Source of the DNA: Candidatus Methanoperedens sp.
Lineage (GTDB): Archaea; Halobacteriota; Methanosarcinia; Methanosarcinales; Methanoperedenaceae
Length of the DNA stretch: 41,104 bases
NCBI GenBank assembly: GCA_021409285.1
Contig: JAGFND010000006.1
Coordinates: 1-41,104, forward strand
Reading direction: 5' to 3'
The position numbers were made by a program, and so were the translations under genes. The notes beneath the pieces were generated by a model. It saw only the letters and a program-made list of their open reading frames with translations. It searched no databases and had not been told where the DNA came from. This document shows, piece after piece, positions 1-8,474 of the stretch. Each line of letters begins with the position of its first letter. The first letter of the stretch is position 1.

Positions 1-2386
1 CATTCCAATTGGCAGGATTTGCCCAGAACATGAAACTTCTGACCTCAAACCATCCTCTTCCATAATCAGTGATATAATTGCCAGAAGTATCCTGGGCAGT
101 CAACTTTATCCTTACATCATACCATCCTGACTTAAGAGGATTTGATGGGTTAAATGAAAGATTAGCAATGCCATTTGAATCTGTTGTCCCACTGGTGTTT
201 GCAGAATTGTTATAAGTATCAAAATCGACTTTTTCCCAGTTCTGACCATATCTTACTTCGTCAACGCTTACCTGTTTTCCGCTCTGCGGGCTGAAACCGC
301 TGTTCATGACCTGAACCCGCATTGAAATATCTGAAGCGGCTATGAAGGTTTTGAAATTCCCTGATTCAGTCAGAGCCGGGGAAGCCCATATGAAATATTG
401 TTTGACATCGAAAAATCCTGTTCCCATAGCCTGGGTTACATTATGATCTGATTTTGTTATATTTGCCCAGAACTTTACCATGTGAAATCCCATATTTGTA
501 TCATTATTATAGAATTTCAGACCTTTTGAACCATCCTGTAACGAAATCACAGACGGATTCTCCATTTTGTCGGTCACTATAGTAGCTGCATCAACCGCGA
601 ATGCTTCGATTATTCCTGCGGAAACAATATTGTTCTCAAGGGTCATTGTTTTTGGGTTGAACGCTTCTATGCGAAGAGTTATATTGTCCCGTGAAGAAAC
701 ACTCATCGCAGGGCTTCCATCGCTGCTCACCGGGAACGCATATAGGAAGATTTCCTGTATTCCGATACTTGTCCCGGTCTCTTCTGTCGTTCCGTTAAGA
801 TTTACGGTCACTCTGGCATTATATATGCCAACAGTTTCCGGGGTGGTAAAATTTATTATGCTTGCATTGGGTGCCCTTGACCTTATCTCGTCCTGAAGCC
901 ATTCCTGGACATTTGCCGTTGAGAAAAATTCTTCAAGACCCATAACCCCCCATGATCCCGTAACATCCTTACCTTCAGAATTCTTAATACTTAAAGTAAA
1001 ATTACTCTTATTACTTCCACCTGTTGATGAGTTTACATTTAGTACCTCTCCAGTTCCAAGATCTGTTCCACTCACCAGTATATATCCCTCCATATTAGGT
1101 GGAAAACCTTCCTGCTCCTTTACCCCTCCACTTATTGGTTTAAGGAATAGATTGTATCCTCTTACGTCAAAGCTGCCGTAACTTTTCAGATTTTGAGCGC
1201 CAATGGTGGCCAGATATTCGATATTATAGGTTCCCCGGTTTACACTTCCTGGAACTGCATAATTATAATAAAAAATAGACTTGTTAGTTTCAAATAGCAT
1301 ATTCAACCGCTTTGAATATCCTCCAGGGCCGCGAATAATTGCAGTTACATTTGCCTGTGTATTGTCATAAATTGCACCAGATGTTGTCTTTACACTTGCG
1401 GTCAGAATTGCAATCTGACCATGTGCAAATGTGTGCTGAGGAGACCAATCTTCTGAGAGTACCTCTCCTGAGACATCGTACGAGTTGATGCTATAGGTGA
1501 TCGAGCCAAGAGATTGGCCGTTTTCCAGGATATGGACATTATATATTCCACTGACATTTGTTATATTGATGACAGAACTGGTTATCCCATTTTCATCCGT
1601 TGATGACGGAGCGATATCAACTATGACTCCAGTACTGTTGCTCACAGTAACGTTGAGATTTTTTCCGGATAATGGACTGTTTGATGAATTTAATATAAGT
1701 AAGGTCAGATTGCGTGAATCCTCTATGCCTGTGAACATTGGCTGTACCATCCTTGCAAGGACAATTTCATTTGATCTGTTTATGAAAAATACGTTATATG
1801 TATCCCCACCAACCCTGATCCTTGAATTTATTACAATGTTACTCACTGTGATTGAACCATCATCAATTGATACAGTGTTGCCTGTTGAAACAGAAAAGTT
1901 GTAAAGGGTACCATTAATGGTTTTGTTCCCAAAACCTGTCTCATTAAGAACCACTGCATAAACTGTACCTGCTGTAAAAGATGCATATGCATATTTTATT
2001 GCATTATTGTCATAAATGATTACATTTACTGATGGCGATGTAACTCCAAAATCAGATGCCGTTGCAGATATCGAATAACTTCCTGTTAGATTGGTAGGAA
2101 TCAAGTTGGAGAATACACCGTCAATATCCGTAGTCATGTTGTATGAATTTATAAGATTTCCACTTGAGTTGCGTAATTGCACGGCCATGGTCGCGCCAGA
2201 CTCCCCTGTACTATCATTAATGAATTTTCCAGATACAGCAATATCTGTTCCGTTTAAATAACGGAAGCCATCTGTTCCGAAATCCTGTATCGTGTAAATT
2301 GCCTCAGATGTGGCTGCAATAGAAACAAAAAACAGTAATCCGATCATTAAATAATTAATTAATTTTCCATATTTACATCTATGCAT
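1..2386 (-). CDS. Large secreted surface protein, N-terminal 795 residues (3' end outside window)
   Basis: The minus-strand frame is open from the ATG at 2386 to the window edge, so only the N-terminal part is present. A GGTGA Shine-Dalgarno lies 4 nt before the ATG. The protein begins with a basic and then hydrophobic signal peptide (about residues 1-29, ending near ATSEA). The rest is beta-rich, Ser/Thr/Asn-rich sequence with many N-glycosylation sequons and repeated Ig-like or carboxypeptidase-regulatory-like modules (segments of the type DxxGxxSxxI and DSNGIANLSF). No catalytic motif is visible. It is probably an envelope or adhesin-like protein resembling the other surface proteins here. 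It is divergent from the FKBP lipoprotein gene. Domain identities are inferred from composition, and the anchor cannot be seen because the C-terminus is missing. Confidence 0.8.
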   Translation of the reverse strand, partial: MHRCKYGKLINYLMIGLLFFVSIAATSEAIYTIQDFGTDGFRYLNGTDIAVSGKFINDSTGESGATMAVQLRNSSGNLINSYNMTTDIDGVFSNLIPTNLTGSYSISATASDFGVTSPSVNVIIYDNNAIKYAYASFTAGTVYAVVLNETGFGNKTINGTLYNFSVSTGNTVSIDDGSITVSNIVINSRIRVGGDTYNVFFINRSNEIVLARMVQPMFTGIEDSRNLTLLILNSSNSPLSGKNLNVTVSNSTGVIVDIAPSSTDENGITSSVINITNVSGIYNVHILENGQSLGSITYSINSYDVSGEVLSEDWSPQHTFAHGQIAILTASVKTTSGAIYDNTQANVTAIIRGPGGYSKRLNMLFETNKSIFYYNYAVPGSVNRGTYNIEYLATIGAQNLKSYGSFDVRGYNLFLKPISGGVKEQEGFPPNMEGYILVSGTDLGTGEVLNVNSSTGGSNKSNFTLSIKNSEGKDVTGSWGVMGLEEFFSTANVQEWLQDEIRSRAPNASIINFTTPETVGIYNARVTVNLNGTTEETGTSIGIQEIFLYAFPVSSDGSPAMSVSSRDNITLRIEAFNPKTMTLENNIVSAGIIEAFAVDAATIVTDKMENPSVISLQDGSKGLKFYNNDTNMGFHMVKFWANITKSDHNVTQAMGTGFFDVKQYFIWASPALTESGNFKTFIAASDISMRVQVMNSGFSPQSGKQVSVDEVRYGQNWEKVDFDTYNNSANTSGTTDSNGIANLSFNPSNPLKSGWYDVRIKLTAQDTSGNYITDYGRGWFEVRSFMFWANPANWN

Positions 2387-2435
2387 AAAGTCACCTTTTA
2401 TTCCATAAAAACCAACCCGGACCGTTTTTTATCAT

Positions 2436-2481
2436 ATCTTATATTTGCCAGCATATATACTTATGCTAATGATAAGCATAA
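2436..2481. promoter_or_regulatory. Divergent promoter region with 7-bp inverted repeat
   Basis: This lies between the divergent surface-protein and FKBP genes. A TATA-like AAATATAAG (minus strand, about 2438-2446) is placed for the surface protein, and ATATATAC (about 2452-2460) for the FKBP gene. Next to the latter is an inverted repeat, TTATGCT at 2461-2467 and AGCATAA at 2475-2481, with a 7-nt spacer. This is the geometry of a dimeric regulator site, but no regulator is known. Confidence 0.35.
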
Positions 2482-2584
2482 TGGTGGCAAATTAAAATAA
2501 CAAATACATTGACTGGAATCATGCCGGGTGAATATCACAAGTTACTTATATTTAATCATCATTTTGAGTAAAAATAGTGATTTT

Positions 2585-3421
2585 ATGAAAAAAATATTAA
2601 TTGTTCTAATGGCTGCACTGATTTTTTTCAGCGGCTGCACAGGTCAAAAAACAGTAAAAACCGGGGATAATATCTCCGTGGATTATATCGGAAGCATTCA
2701 GAATGGAAAAGTTTTCGATACATCTATCGAGAAAATTGCTAAAGAAAATAATATTAGCAAACCAGAATTCAAGCCTCTTCAATTCACTGTTGGAAATGGA
2801 AGTGTCATCAAAGGATTTGATGAGGGGGTAATCGGAATGAAGGTCGGGGAAACAAAGACATTGATCATTTCCCCGGAAAATGGATATGGGCCATACAATC
2901 CTGACCTTGTAAAAGCCTTTCCGATAATACAGGAAGTGCCTGTAAGATTCCCGCGCATGATTGAAGTTCCTGAAGAAGAATTTAATACAACCTTTAGCGG
3001 TGTCCATAAAAAAGGTGATGTCGTTAATATACCCGGGACATCTGTCAGTATGACAATCAAAGACATATCAAAAAACGTCACTTTATCCTACAATTTCCAG
3101 ATAGGAGATATTATTCCATCATCAGGAGCTCCGTGGAATGAAACCGTTATTAAGGTTGATGACAAGAATGTTACTGTTGCTTATAGCGTGAAAAAGAATG
3201 AAACCATACAGTTACAGAACCGTCCATGGACTTCGACAGTTGTGGACATAAATAACGAGAATCTCGTCCTGAGACATAATGCCATACCAGATACCCAAAT
3301 GCCTACAATGTTCGGTATGATAAAGGTGCATTTCAATGAAACATCGATATTGCTGGACCAGAATCACGAACTTGCAGGTAAGACGCTTGTATTCAATGTG
3401 ACCCTGAAGTCGATAAAATAA
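2585..3421 (+). CDS. FKBP-type peptidyl-prolyl cis-trans isomerase, predicted lipoprotein
   Basis: The 278-aa product starts with a lipoprotein signal (MKKILIVLMA, then FFSGC), with the lipobox Cys at residue 18, so it probably acts outside the membrane. The FKBP core follows: VDYIGSIQNGKVFDTS, FTVGNGSVIKGFDEGVIGMKVGE and SPENGYG, and the C-terminal segment has the SlyD-like ending LAGKTLVFNVTLKSI. Long archaeal FKBPs carry an insert-in-flap domain, which fits residues about 110-240 here. The family catalyses prolyl isomerisation in protein folding. I chose the ATG at 2585 rather than an upstream in-frame start at 2528 because only the former leaves a clean signal peptide; its RBS (GTGA) is weak. 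It is next to a large surface protein, so exported substrates are plausible. Confidence 0.87.
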   Translation: MKKILIVLMAALIFFSGCTGQKTVKTGDNISVDYIGSIQNGKVFDTSIEKIAKENNISKPEFKPLQFTVGNGSVIKGFDEGVIGMKVGETKTLIISPENGYGPYNPDLVKAFPIIQEVPVRFPRMIEVPEEEFNTTFSGVHKKGDVVNIPGTSVSMTIKDISKNVTLSYNFQIGDIIPSSGAPWNETVIKVDDKNVTVAYSVKKNETIQLQNRPWTSTVVDINNENLVLRHNAIPDTQMPTMFGMIKVHFNETSILLDQNHELAGKTLVFNVTLKSIK

Positions 3422-3431
3422 GAAAAAAATT

Positions 3432-3493
3432 AATGCCGAAATTTTTGGTACATTCTAGCAAATGCATGTGAAAGTCCATGTTTTTTCGGCATT
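3432..3493. terminator. Inverted repeat in convergent intergenic region, possible bidirectional terminator
   Basis: The arms AATGCCGAAA (3432-3441) and TTTCGGCATT (3484-3493) are exact 10-bp complements around a 42-nt loop, followed by a T run. They lie between the convergent ends of the FKBP gene and carB, where a terminator for either strand would be expected. Confidence 0.4.
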
Positions 3494-3506
3494 TTTGTAA
3501 TCTCCT

Positions 3507-3526
3507 TTTTTATTTCGAAATAAAAA
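3507..3526. repeat. Perfect 20-bp AT-rich palindrome
   Basis: The sequence is a perfect palindrome centred on TTTCGAAA and flanked by T5 and A5 tracts. It sits in the same 214-bp convergent spacer as the hairpin above and could act as a terminator element or protein site. The remaining spacer (about 3548-3598) is an unexplained GC-rich stretch in AT-rich surroundings. Confidence 0.45.
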
Positions 3527-3635
3527 CGGCAGTATAAAAAAGATCAAGGTGGCGCGGTGTGCGACAGCAGCCAGTCGAAGAACGAAACGGGGCAAAAAAT
3601 ATAACAGTTAAAATTATATTATATGCAAAAGATAT

Positions 3636-6600
3636 TTATTGAGTAAGCAAACCTGCGTGGTACTCATTCATTGATTTTAGAGTCATCCTGCCTTTCTTCA
3701 TTGATTCAATTGCGTCAGCTGCAGCCAGTGCCGCCTGTATGGTCGTAATATAAGGGACACCGAAATCGACAGCAGCACGCCTTATCTGGAATCCATCCTT
3801 TACTGTCTGTTTACCTGTGGGTGTATTTATAATGAGATCCAATTCCTTCTTATGTACAAGGTCAACGATATTGGGCGTACCTTCACTTACCTTATTAATA
3901 ATATCCATCTTAATCCCATTATTTGAAAGGAACAGGGCAGTTCCCCGTGTGCCTATCAGATGAAGTCCTGCATCCTGCATCTTTCTTGCCACTTTTATGA
4001 TATCCTTCTTGTCATCATTCCGTACTGACATGAAAACAGTTCCAGAAAGAGGAAGAGTATTATCTGCCGCCCATTCTGCCTTAAAGAACGCTCTTCCAAA
4101 ATCATAATCAATACCCATCACTTCACCAGTACTTTTCATCTCCGGACCAAGAACCGGGTCAGCTCCGGGGAGTTTGTCAAATGGAAGCAGTACTTCCTTT
4201 ACAGAAACATATTCGGGATGAACTTCTTTTGTGAATCCAAGTTCCCTTAATGAGTGTCCTGTCATGACCCTTGCGGCTATCTTCGCAAGCGGCAGCCCGA
4301 TCGCCTTGCTCACAAAAGGGATAGTGCGGCTTGATCTGGGGTTTGCTTCGAGCACATAGACGACACCCCTCTTTGTAGCCATCTGGATATTTATTATCCC
4401 AACCACACGAAGGGCGATTGCGATCTTTTTCACATAATCCCGGACAATATCAAGTATTTCCGGTTTCAGGTACTGTGGCGGAATTACGCATGCTGAATCA
4501 CCAGAATGTATCCCTGCTTCTTCTATGTGTTCCATAATAGCGCCTATCAGGACATCTTTCCCATCACAGATAGCATCTACATCGATCTCAGTTGCGTTAT
4601 CGAGGAAATCGTCGATCAGCACAGGATGTTCATTTGAAACTTTTACAGCCTCTTTCAGGTATCGCTCAAGATCGCGCTCGTCGTAAACGATCTCCATTGC
4701 ACGACCCCCGAGAACGTATGAAGGACGGACCAGTACCGGGTACCCTATCCTCCTGGCTTCGTTAAATGCTTCCTTATAATTAGTAGCACATCCAGCTTCA
4801 GGCTGGAGTATCCCTAATTGTTTCATCATGCTGTTAAAGCGACCCCTATCCTCAGCAATATCCATATCATCCGGAGTTGTTCCCAGGATCACTGTATCCA
4901 GATCCGTCCTGCGTTCAAGTTCATTCTTAAGAGGAATCGCAAGGTTCACTGAGGTCTGTCCCCCGAACTGCACCATAACCCCGTATGGACGCTCCTTCTC
5001 TATCACGTTCATGACATCTTCAAGCGTGAGCGGTTCAAAAAACAGCTTATCAGAAGTATCGTAATCAGTCGAGACCGTTTCAGGATTGTTATTAATAATA
5101 TGCGTCTCTATACCATCCTTGCGCAGTGCCGTAACGGCATGTACGGTACAATAGTCAAATTCAATACCCTGTCCGATCCGGATAGGGCCTGAACCAATGA
5201 TCAGTACTTTCTTATTCTTACTGGGGGCAACCTCACATTGTTCTTCATATGTAGAATAATAATAAGGGGTCGCTGCGGCAAATTCAGCGGCGCAGGTATC
5301 TACCATCTTATAAGTGGGGATGATCCCATGCTGTCTTCGCATGTCATTTATCTCTTCTTTTGTTTTTTTGCACAGGAGCGCGATCCTTTCATCGTTCAAT
5401 CCAAGGCATTTTGCCTTTTTTAAGTTTTCAATTGAAAGTTCGTCTTTTATTGTATCTTCGATATCTATGATATTCCGTATCTTCCGGATAAAGAAAGGAT
5501 CGATATTTGTCAATCCGGAGATCTCATCCTGCCTCATGCCTTTCCTTAGCGCATGATAAATGACAAATAATCGTTCGTGTGTAGCATGTTTCAGGATATC
5601 CAGGATCTCATCATCTCTCCACTCCCTGAAACCAAAATACATATCAACTTCAAGAGAACGCACAGCTTTCAAAAGCGCTTCTTCAATGGTGCGGCCGAAA
5701 GCCATCACTTCACCTGTGCTTTTCATCGCAGTTGTAAGATGCTTGTCTGCTGTCACGAATTTATCGAATGGCCAGCGCGGGATCTTGACAACTGTGTAAT
5801 CTATTGCGGGTTCAAAAGAAGCAGGTGTCTTTTTGGTGATGCTGTTTGTGATCTCATCAAGGGTCATACCTATGGCGATTTTCGCAGTGACCCGTGCTAT
5901 CGGGTAGCCTGTAGCTTTTGATGCAAGAGCAGATGAGCGTGAAACGCGCGGATTCACTTCCACGATCCTCACTTCGTCTTCTCGCACCGCGAACTGGATA
6001 TTGCATCCGCCTTCTATTCCCAGAGCTCTTATTATCTTTATCGAAGCGCTCCTGAGTTTCTGGTGGTCTGCATCCGAAAGCGTCTGAGATGGCGTAACAA
6101 CTATAGATTCACCTGTATGTATCCCCATCGGGTCTATATTTTCCATATTGCATATCACGATGCAGGTATCGTTTCTATCACGCATGACCTCGTATTCGAA
6201 CTCTTTCCAGCCGATTATGCTTTCTTCTATCAATACCTGATGTATACGGGAGCGCTCAAGTCCGTGCTCAGTTATGTCAAGAAGCTCATCACGCGTATAT
6301 GCGATACCTCCGCCTGCTCCACCGAGCGTGTAAGCAGGTCTGATGATGAGCGGCAACCCGAGTTCAGCAATGAGCGCTTCGGCTTCGGGTAATGTATTCA
6401 CGGCTTTTGAGTGCGGCACTTTTTCACCGATACTTATCATTTTTTTCTTGAAAAGGTCCCTGTCCTCTGAATCCTTGATCGCCTGAAGCGGTGTTCCCAG
6501 AAGTTCAACCCCGAATTTTTCAAACACTCCCATTTCAGCCAGCTCGCTTGTTATATTAAGACCGGTCTGGCCGCCAAGACCTGCAATAATGCCATCAGGA

Positions 6601-6845
6601 CGTTCTTTTTCAATTATCTTTGCCACGATCTCAGGTTCCAGAGGCTCGATGTAAATAGCATCAGCCATATCGGTATCGGTCATTATGGTCGCAGGGTTAC
6701 TATTGACAAGTACGACTTCTATACCTTCTTCACGCAGGGAACGGCACGCCTGGCTTCCCGAAAAATCAAACTCAGCAGCCTGACCTATCATGATCGGGCC
6801 TGAGCCTATGAGCAGGACTTTCTTGATATCTGGTCGCTTTGGCAT
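3636..6845 (-). CDS. carB: Carbamoyl-phosphate synthase large subunit
   Basis: CarB makes carbamoyl phosphate from ammonia, bicarbonate and two ATP, for pyrimidine and arginine synthesis. At 1069 aa it is full length for the family. The two homologous ATP-grasp halves each open with a GSGPIxIGQ motif (about residues 13 and 555), followed by the paired ATP-binding sequences (RPAYTLGGAGGG and RPSYVLGGRAM). The last about 130 residues form the MGS-like allosteric domain. The ATG at 6845 is preceded by GAGGT. The small subunit carA is not adjacent: the next gene upstream on this strand is cobD-like, about 95 bp away, so carA must be elsewhere. Confidence 0.97.
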   Translation of the reverse strand: MPKRPDIKKVLLIGSGPIMIGQAAEFDFSGSQACRSLREEGIEVVLVNSNPATIMTDTDMADAIYIEPLEPEIVAKIIEKERPDGIIAGLGGQTGLNITSELAEMGVFEKFGVELLGTPLQAIKDSEDRDLFKKKMISIGEKVPHSKAVNTLPEAEALIAELGLPLIIRPAYTLGGAGGGIAYTRDELLDITEHGLERSRIHQVLIEESIIGWKEFEYEVMRDRNDTCIVICNMENIDPMGIHTGESIVVTPSQTLSDADHQKLRSASIKIIRALGIEGGCNIQFAVREDEVRIVEVNPRVSRSSALASKATGYPIARVTAKIAIGMTLDEITNSITKKTPASFEPAIDYTVVKIPRWPFDKFVTADKHLTTAMKSTGEVMAFGRTIEEALLKAVRSLEVDMYFGFREWRDDEILDILKHATHERLFVIYHALRKGMRQDEISGLTNIDPFFIRKIRNIIDIEDTIKDELSIENLKKAKCLGLNDERIALLCKKTKEEINDMRRQHGIIPTYKMVDTCAAEFAAATPYYYSTYEEQCEVAPSKNKKVLIIGSGPIRIGQGIEFDYCTVHAVTALRKDGIETHIINNNPETVSTDYDTSDKLFFEPLTLEDVMNVIEKERPYGVMVQFGGQTSVNLAIPLKNELERRTDLDTVILGTTPDDMDIAEDRGRFNSMMKQLGILQPEAGCATNYKEAFNEARRIGYPVLVRPSYVLGGRAMEIVYDERDLERYLKEAVKVSNEHPVLIDDFLDNATEIDVDAICDGKDVLIGAIMEHIEEAGIHSGDSACVIPPQYLKPEILDIVRDYVKKIAIALRVVGIINIQMATKRGVVYVLEANPRSSRTIPFVSKAIGLPLAKIAARVMTGHSLRELGFTKEVHPEYVSVKEVLLPFDKLPGADPVLGPEMKSTGEVMGIDYDFGRAFFKAEWAADNTLPLSGTVFMSVRNDDKKDIIKVARKMQDAGLHLIGTRGTALFLSNNGIKMDIINKVSEGTPNIVDLVHKKELDLIINTPTGKQTVKDGFQIRRAAVDFGVPYITTIQAALAAADAIESMKKGRMTLKSMNEYHAGLLTQ

Positions 6846-6940
6846 CTTACCTCGTGTCTTCCTTTTTTCAGCCTAAATGCAAGGACATGTTATTAATTCT
6901 ATCGTGTTGCATTTGGAGTTTAATAAACACGAAATCCATA

Positions 6941-8323
6941 TTACGCCAATATGGGTTCTATTTCAGTATTCCATATCTCTTTTATTTTCCTCTCTTTCAT
7001 AAGGCCTTTTAAAACCTTCTCCGCAATCTGGCCCCGGTGGATAACGTCACATCCCGCACAACTCCAGACCGTCCCGCCGGTGGTTCTCTGTATATATTCG
7101 CCGCCTGTCCTTTCATCTTCGCATGGATAGAACGGACAGAAACAGAATGTGCAATCCTGCCCCTCAAAATGGCAAGGGTAGTACTCGCAATTGATCCTGC
7201 TCCTTGCAGCTGTCCCTCTTTCAAGAGCGCTACCGATTTCTTTTTCAGCTCGTTCTTTTCCCCAGTCGGATATGACGTTTAGAAAGGCTGCGATCAATTT
7301 CCGGTTCTCAGAATGTTTCCTGACGGCAATACGTATATGGTTTCTAAGAGAAAAAGACGTACAGTCACGAATAATTATTCCATGATCAAGCATCCTGTGC
7401 GATAATTCAGATGGATCCATGATGAAATCCCCGATATCGATAAGAATAAAATTCGTGTCACTGGGGTAAGGTTTGAAACCGCGTATCCCTCTCAGTTTTA
7501 AGAAAAGCCAGCTTCGTTCCTTATTTATCAACTTAAGCGAGCGTGAAATATAATCCGGATAATTTCTTAATGCCTCTATTCCGATCGAAATAGCGATTGA
7601 ATTAAGATTCCAGCAAAGACGCACATCATTAAATATCTTGGCAGAATCAGAAGATGTCACAGCAAAACCTATTCGAATACCTGGAATAGAATAGGTTTTT
7701 GTCAGCGAACGCAGGACAAATATGAGATCGTTATCCGCTGCATAATCTGCAATACTCTCCTTTGGATCCGATAGCTCAATGAAAGCTTCATCTACAAAGA
7801 GAAAGGTCTCCGATCCCATGCATTTTTTAGCAAGATCCAGGACTTTCTTGCGTTCTAATAGTTGTCCTGTCGGATTATTCGGATTACAGAGAAAAACAGC
7901 CTTGATACCATCAGATTCTAAATTGACAATATCTTTATATGCAACAGTCTTGATCTCAGCGCCAAATAAGCGGCACTGGAACTCATATTCGCCAAAAGTG
8001 GGATGTGGAATTACCACTTCATCACCCGGTTCAATTAGGGTTTCTGCGAACAGGCGTATCAATTCTGATGATCCGTTACCCGGGATTATGTTATCAGGGA
8101 AAATACCAAGTGAATCTGCTGCTGCTTTTCTAAAATCCAGATATCTGTTATCTGGATAATTTGTAATCGATCTGAAAGCTTCCAAAAATTTTTTCCTTAA
8201 TCCCGGAGGTCCGAGAGGGTTAAGATTGACACTAAAATCAATCAGTTCATCAATTGTTTTTTTTCCACATCTTTCAGCGCTTTCTGCGACTCTGGCGCCA
8301 TGAAAGCACGGAGTAAGTTCCAT
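6941..8323 (-). CDS. cobD: Threonine-phosphate decarboxylase (CobD-like, aminotransferase fold I) with C-terminal Cys-rich domain
   Basis: The 460-aa protein has a PLP-dependent aminotransferase I/II fold: substrate-loop [31 protein letters not shown], and the Schiff-base lysine in [14 protein letters not shown] (about residue 209). The closest families are histidinol-phosphate aminotransferase and CobD. The N-terminal HGA motif and the C-terminal Cys-rich module (about residues 375-460, motifs [29 protein letters not shown]) favour CobD. The Methanosarcina mazei homologue MM2060 has such a tail and is reported to act as both L-threonine kinase and threonine-phosphate decarboxylase in cobamide synthesis. 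The start at ATG 8323 is chosen from homology; a TTG at 8404 gives 27 extra basic residues and is less likely. Confidence 0.85.
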   Translation of the reverse strand: MELTPCFHGARVAESAERCGKKTIDELIDFSVNLNPLGPPGLRKKFLEAFRSITNYPDNRYLDFRKAAADSLGIFPDNIIPGNGSSELIRLFAETLIEPGDEVVIPHPTFGEYEFQCRLFGAEIKTVAYKDIVNLESDGIKAVFLCNPNNPTGQLLERKKVLDLAKKCMGSETFLFVDEAFIELSDPKESIADYAADNDLIFVLRSLTKTYSIPGIRIGFAVTSSDSAKIFNDVRLCWNLNSIAISIGIEALRNYPDYISRSLKLINKERSWLFLKLRGIRGFKPYPSDTNFILIDIGDFIMDPSELSHRMLDHGIIIRDCTSFSLRNHIRIAVRKHSENRKLIAAFLNVISDWGKERAEKEIGSALERGTAARSRINCEYYPCHFEGQDCTFCFCPFYPCEDERTGGEYIQRTTGGTVWSCAGCDVIHRGQIAEKVLKGLMKERKIKEIWNTEIEPILA

Positions 8324-8474
8324 GACAGCCCTTCTGAACCTGTTTTTTGGACGCACAAATCCTCTTTTGTTCGAGGATAATATTAAGCTGATGCATATCC
8401 GCAAGGCAGAAGTATTATATATTGTCAGGGATGAAGTGAAATGAACGGATTCAGGAAATTTCCGGAAGCAAGCT

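Noticed and set aside
567-896. Plus-strand frame antisense to the surface protein
   Set aside because: The minus strand has a long continuous coding frame with signal peptide and RBS, so this is a shadow; its composition is non-protein-like.
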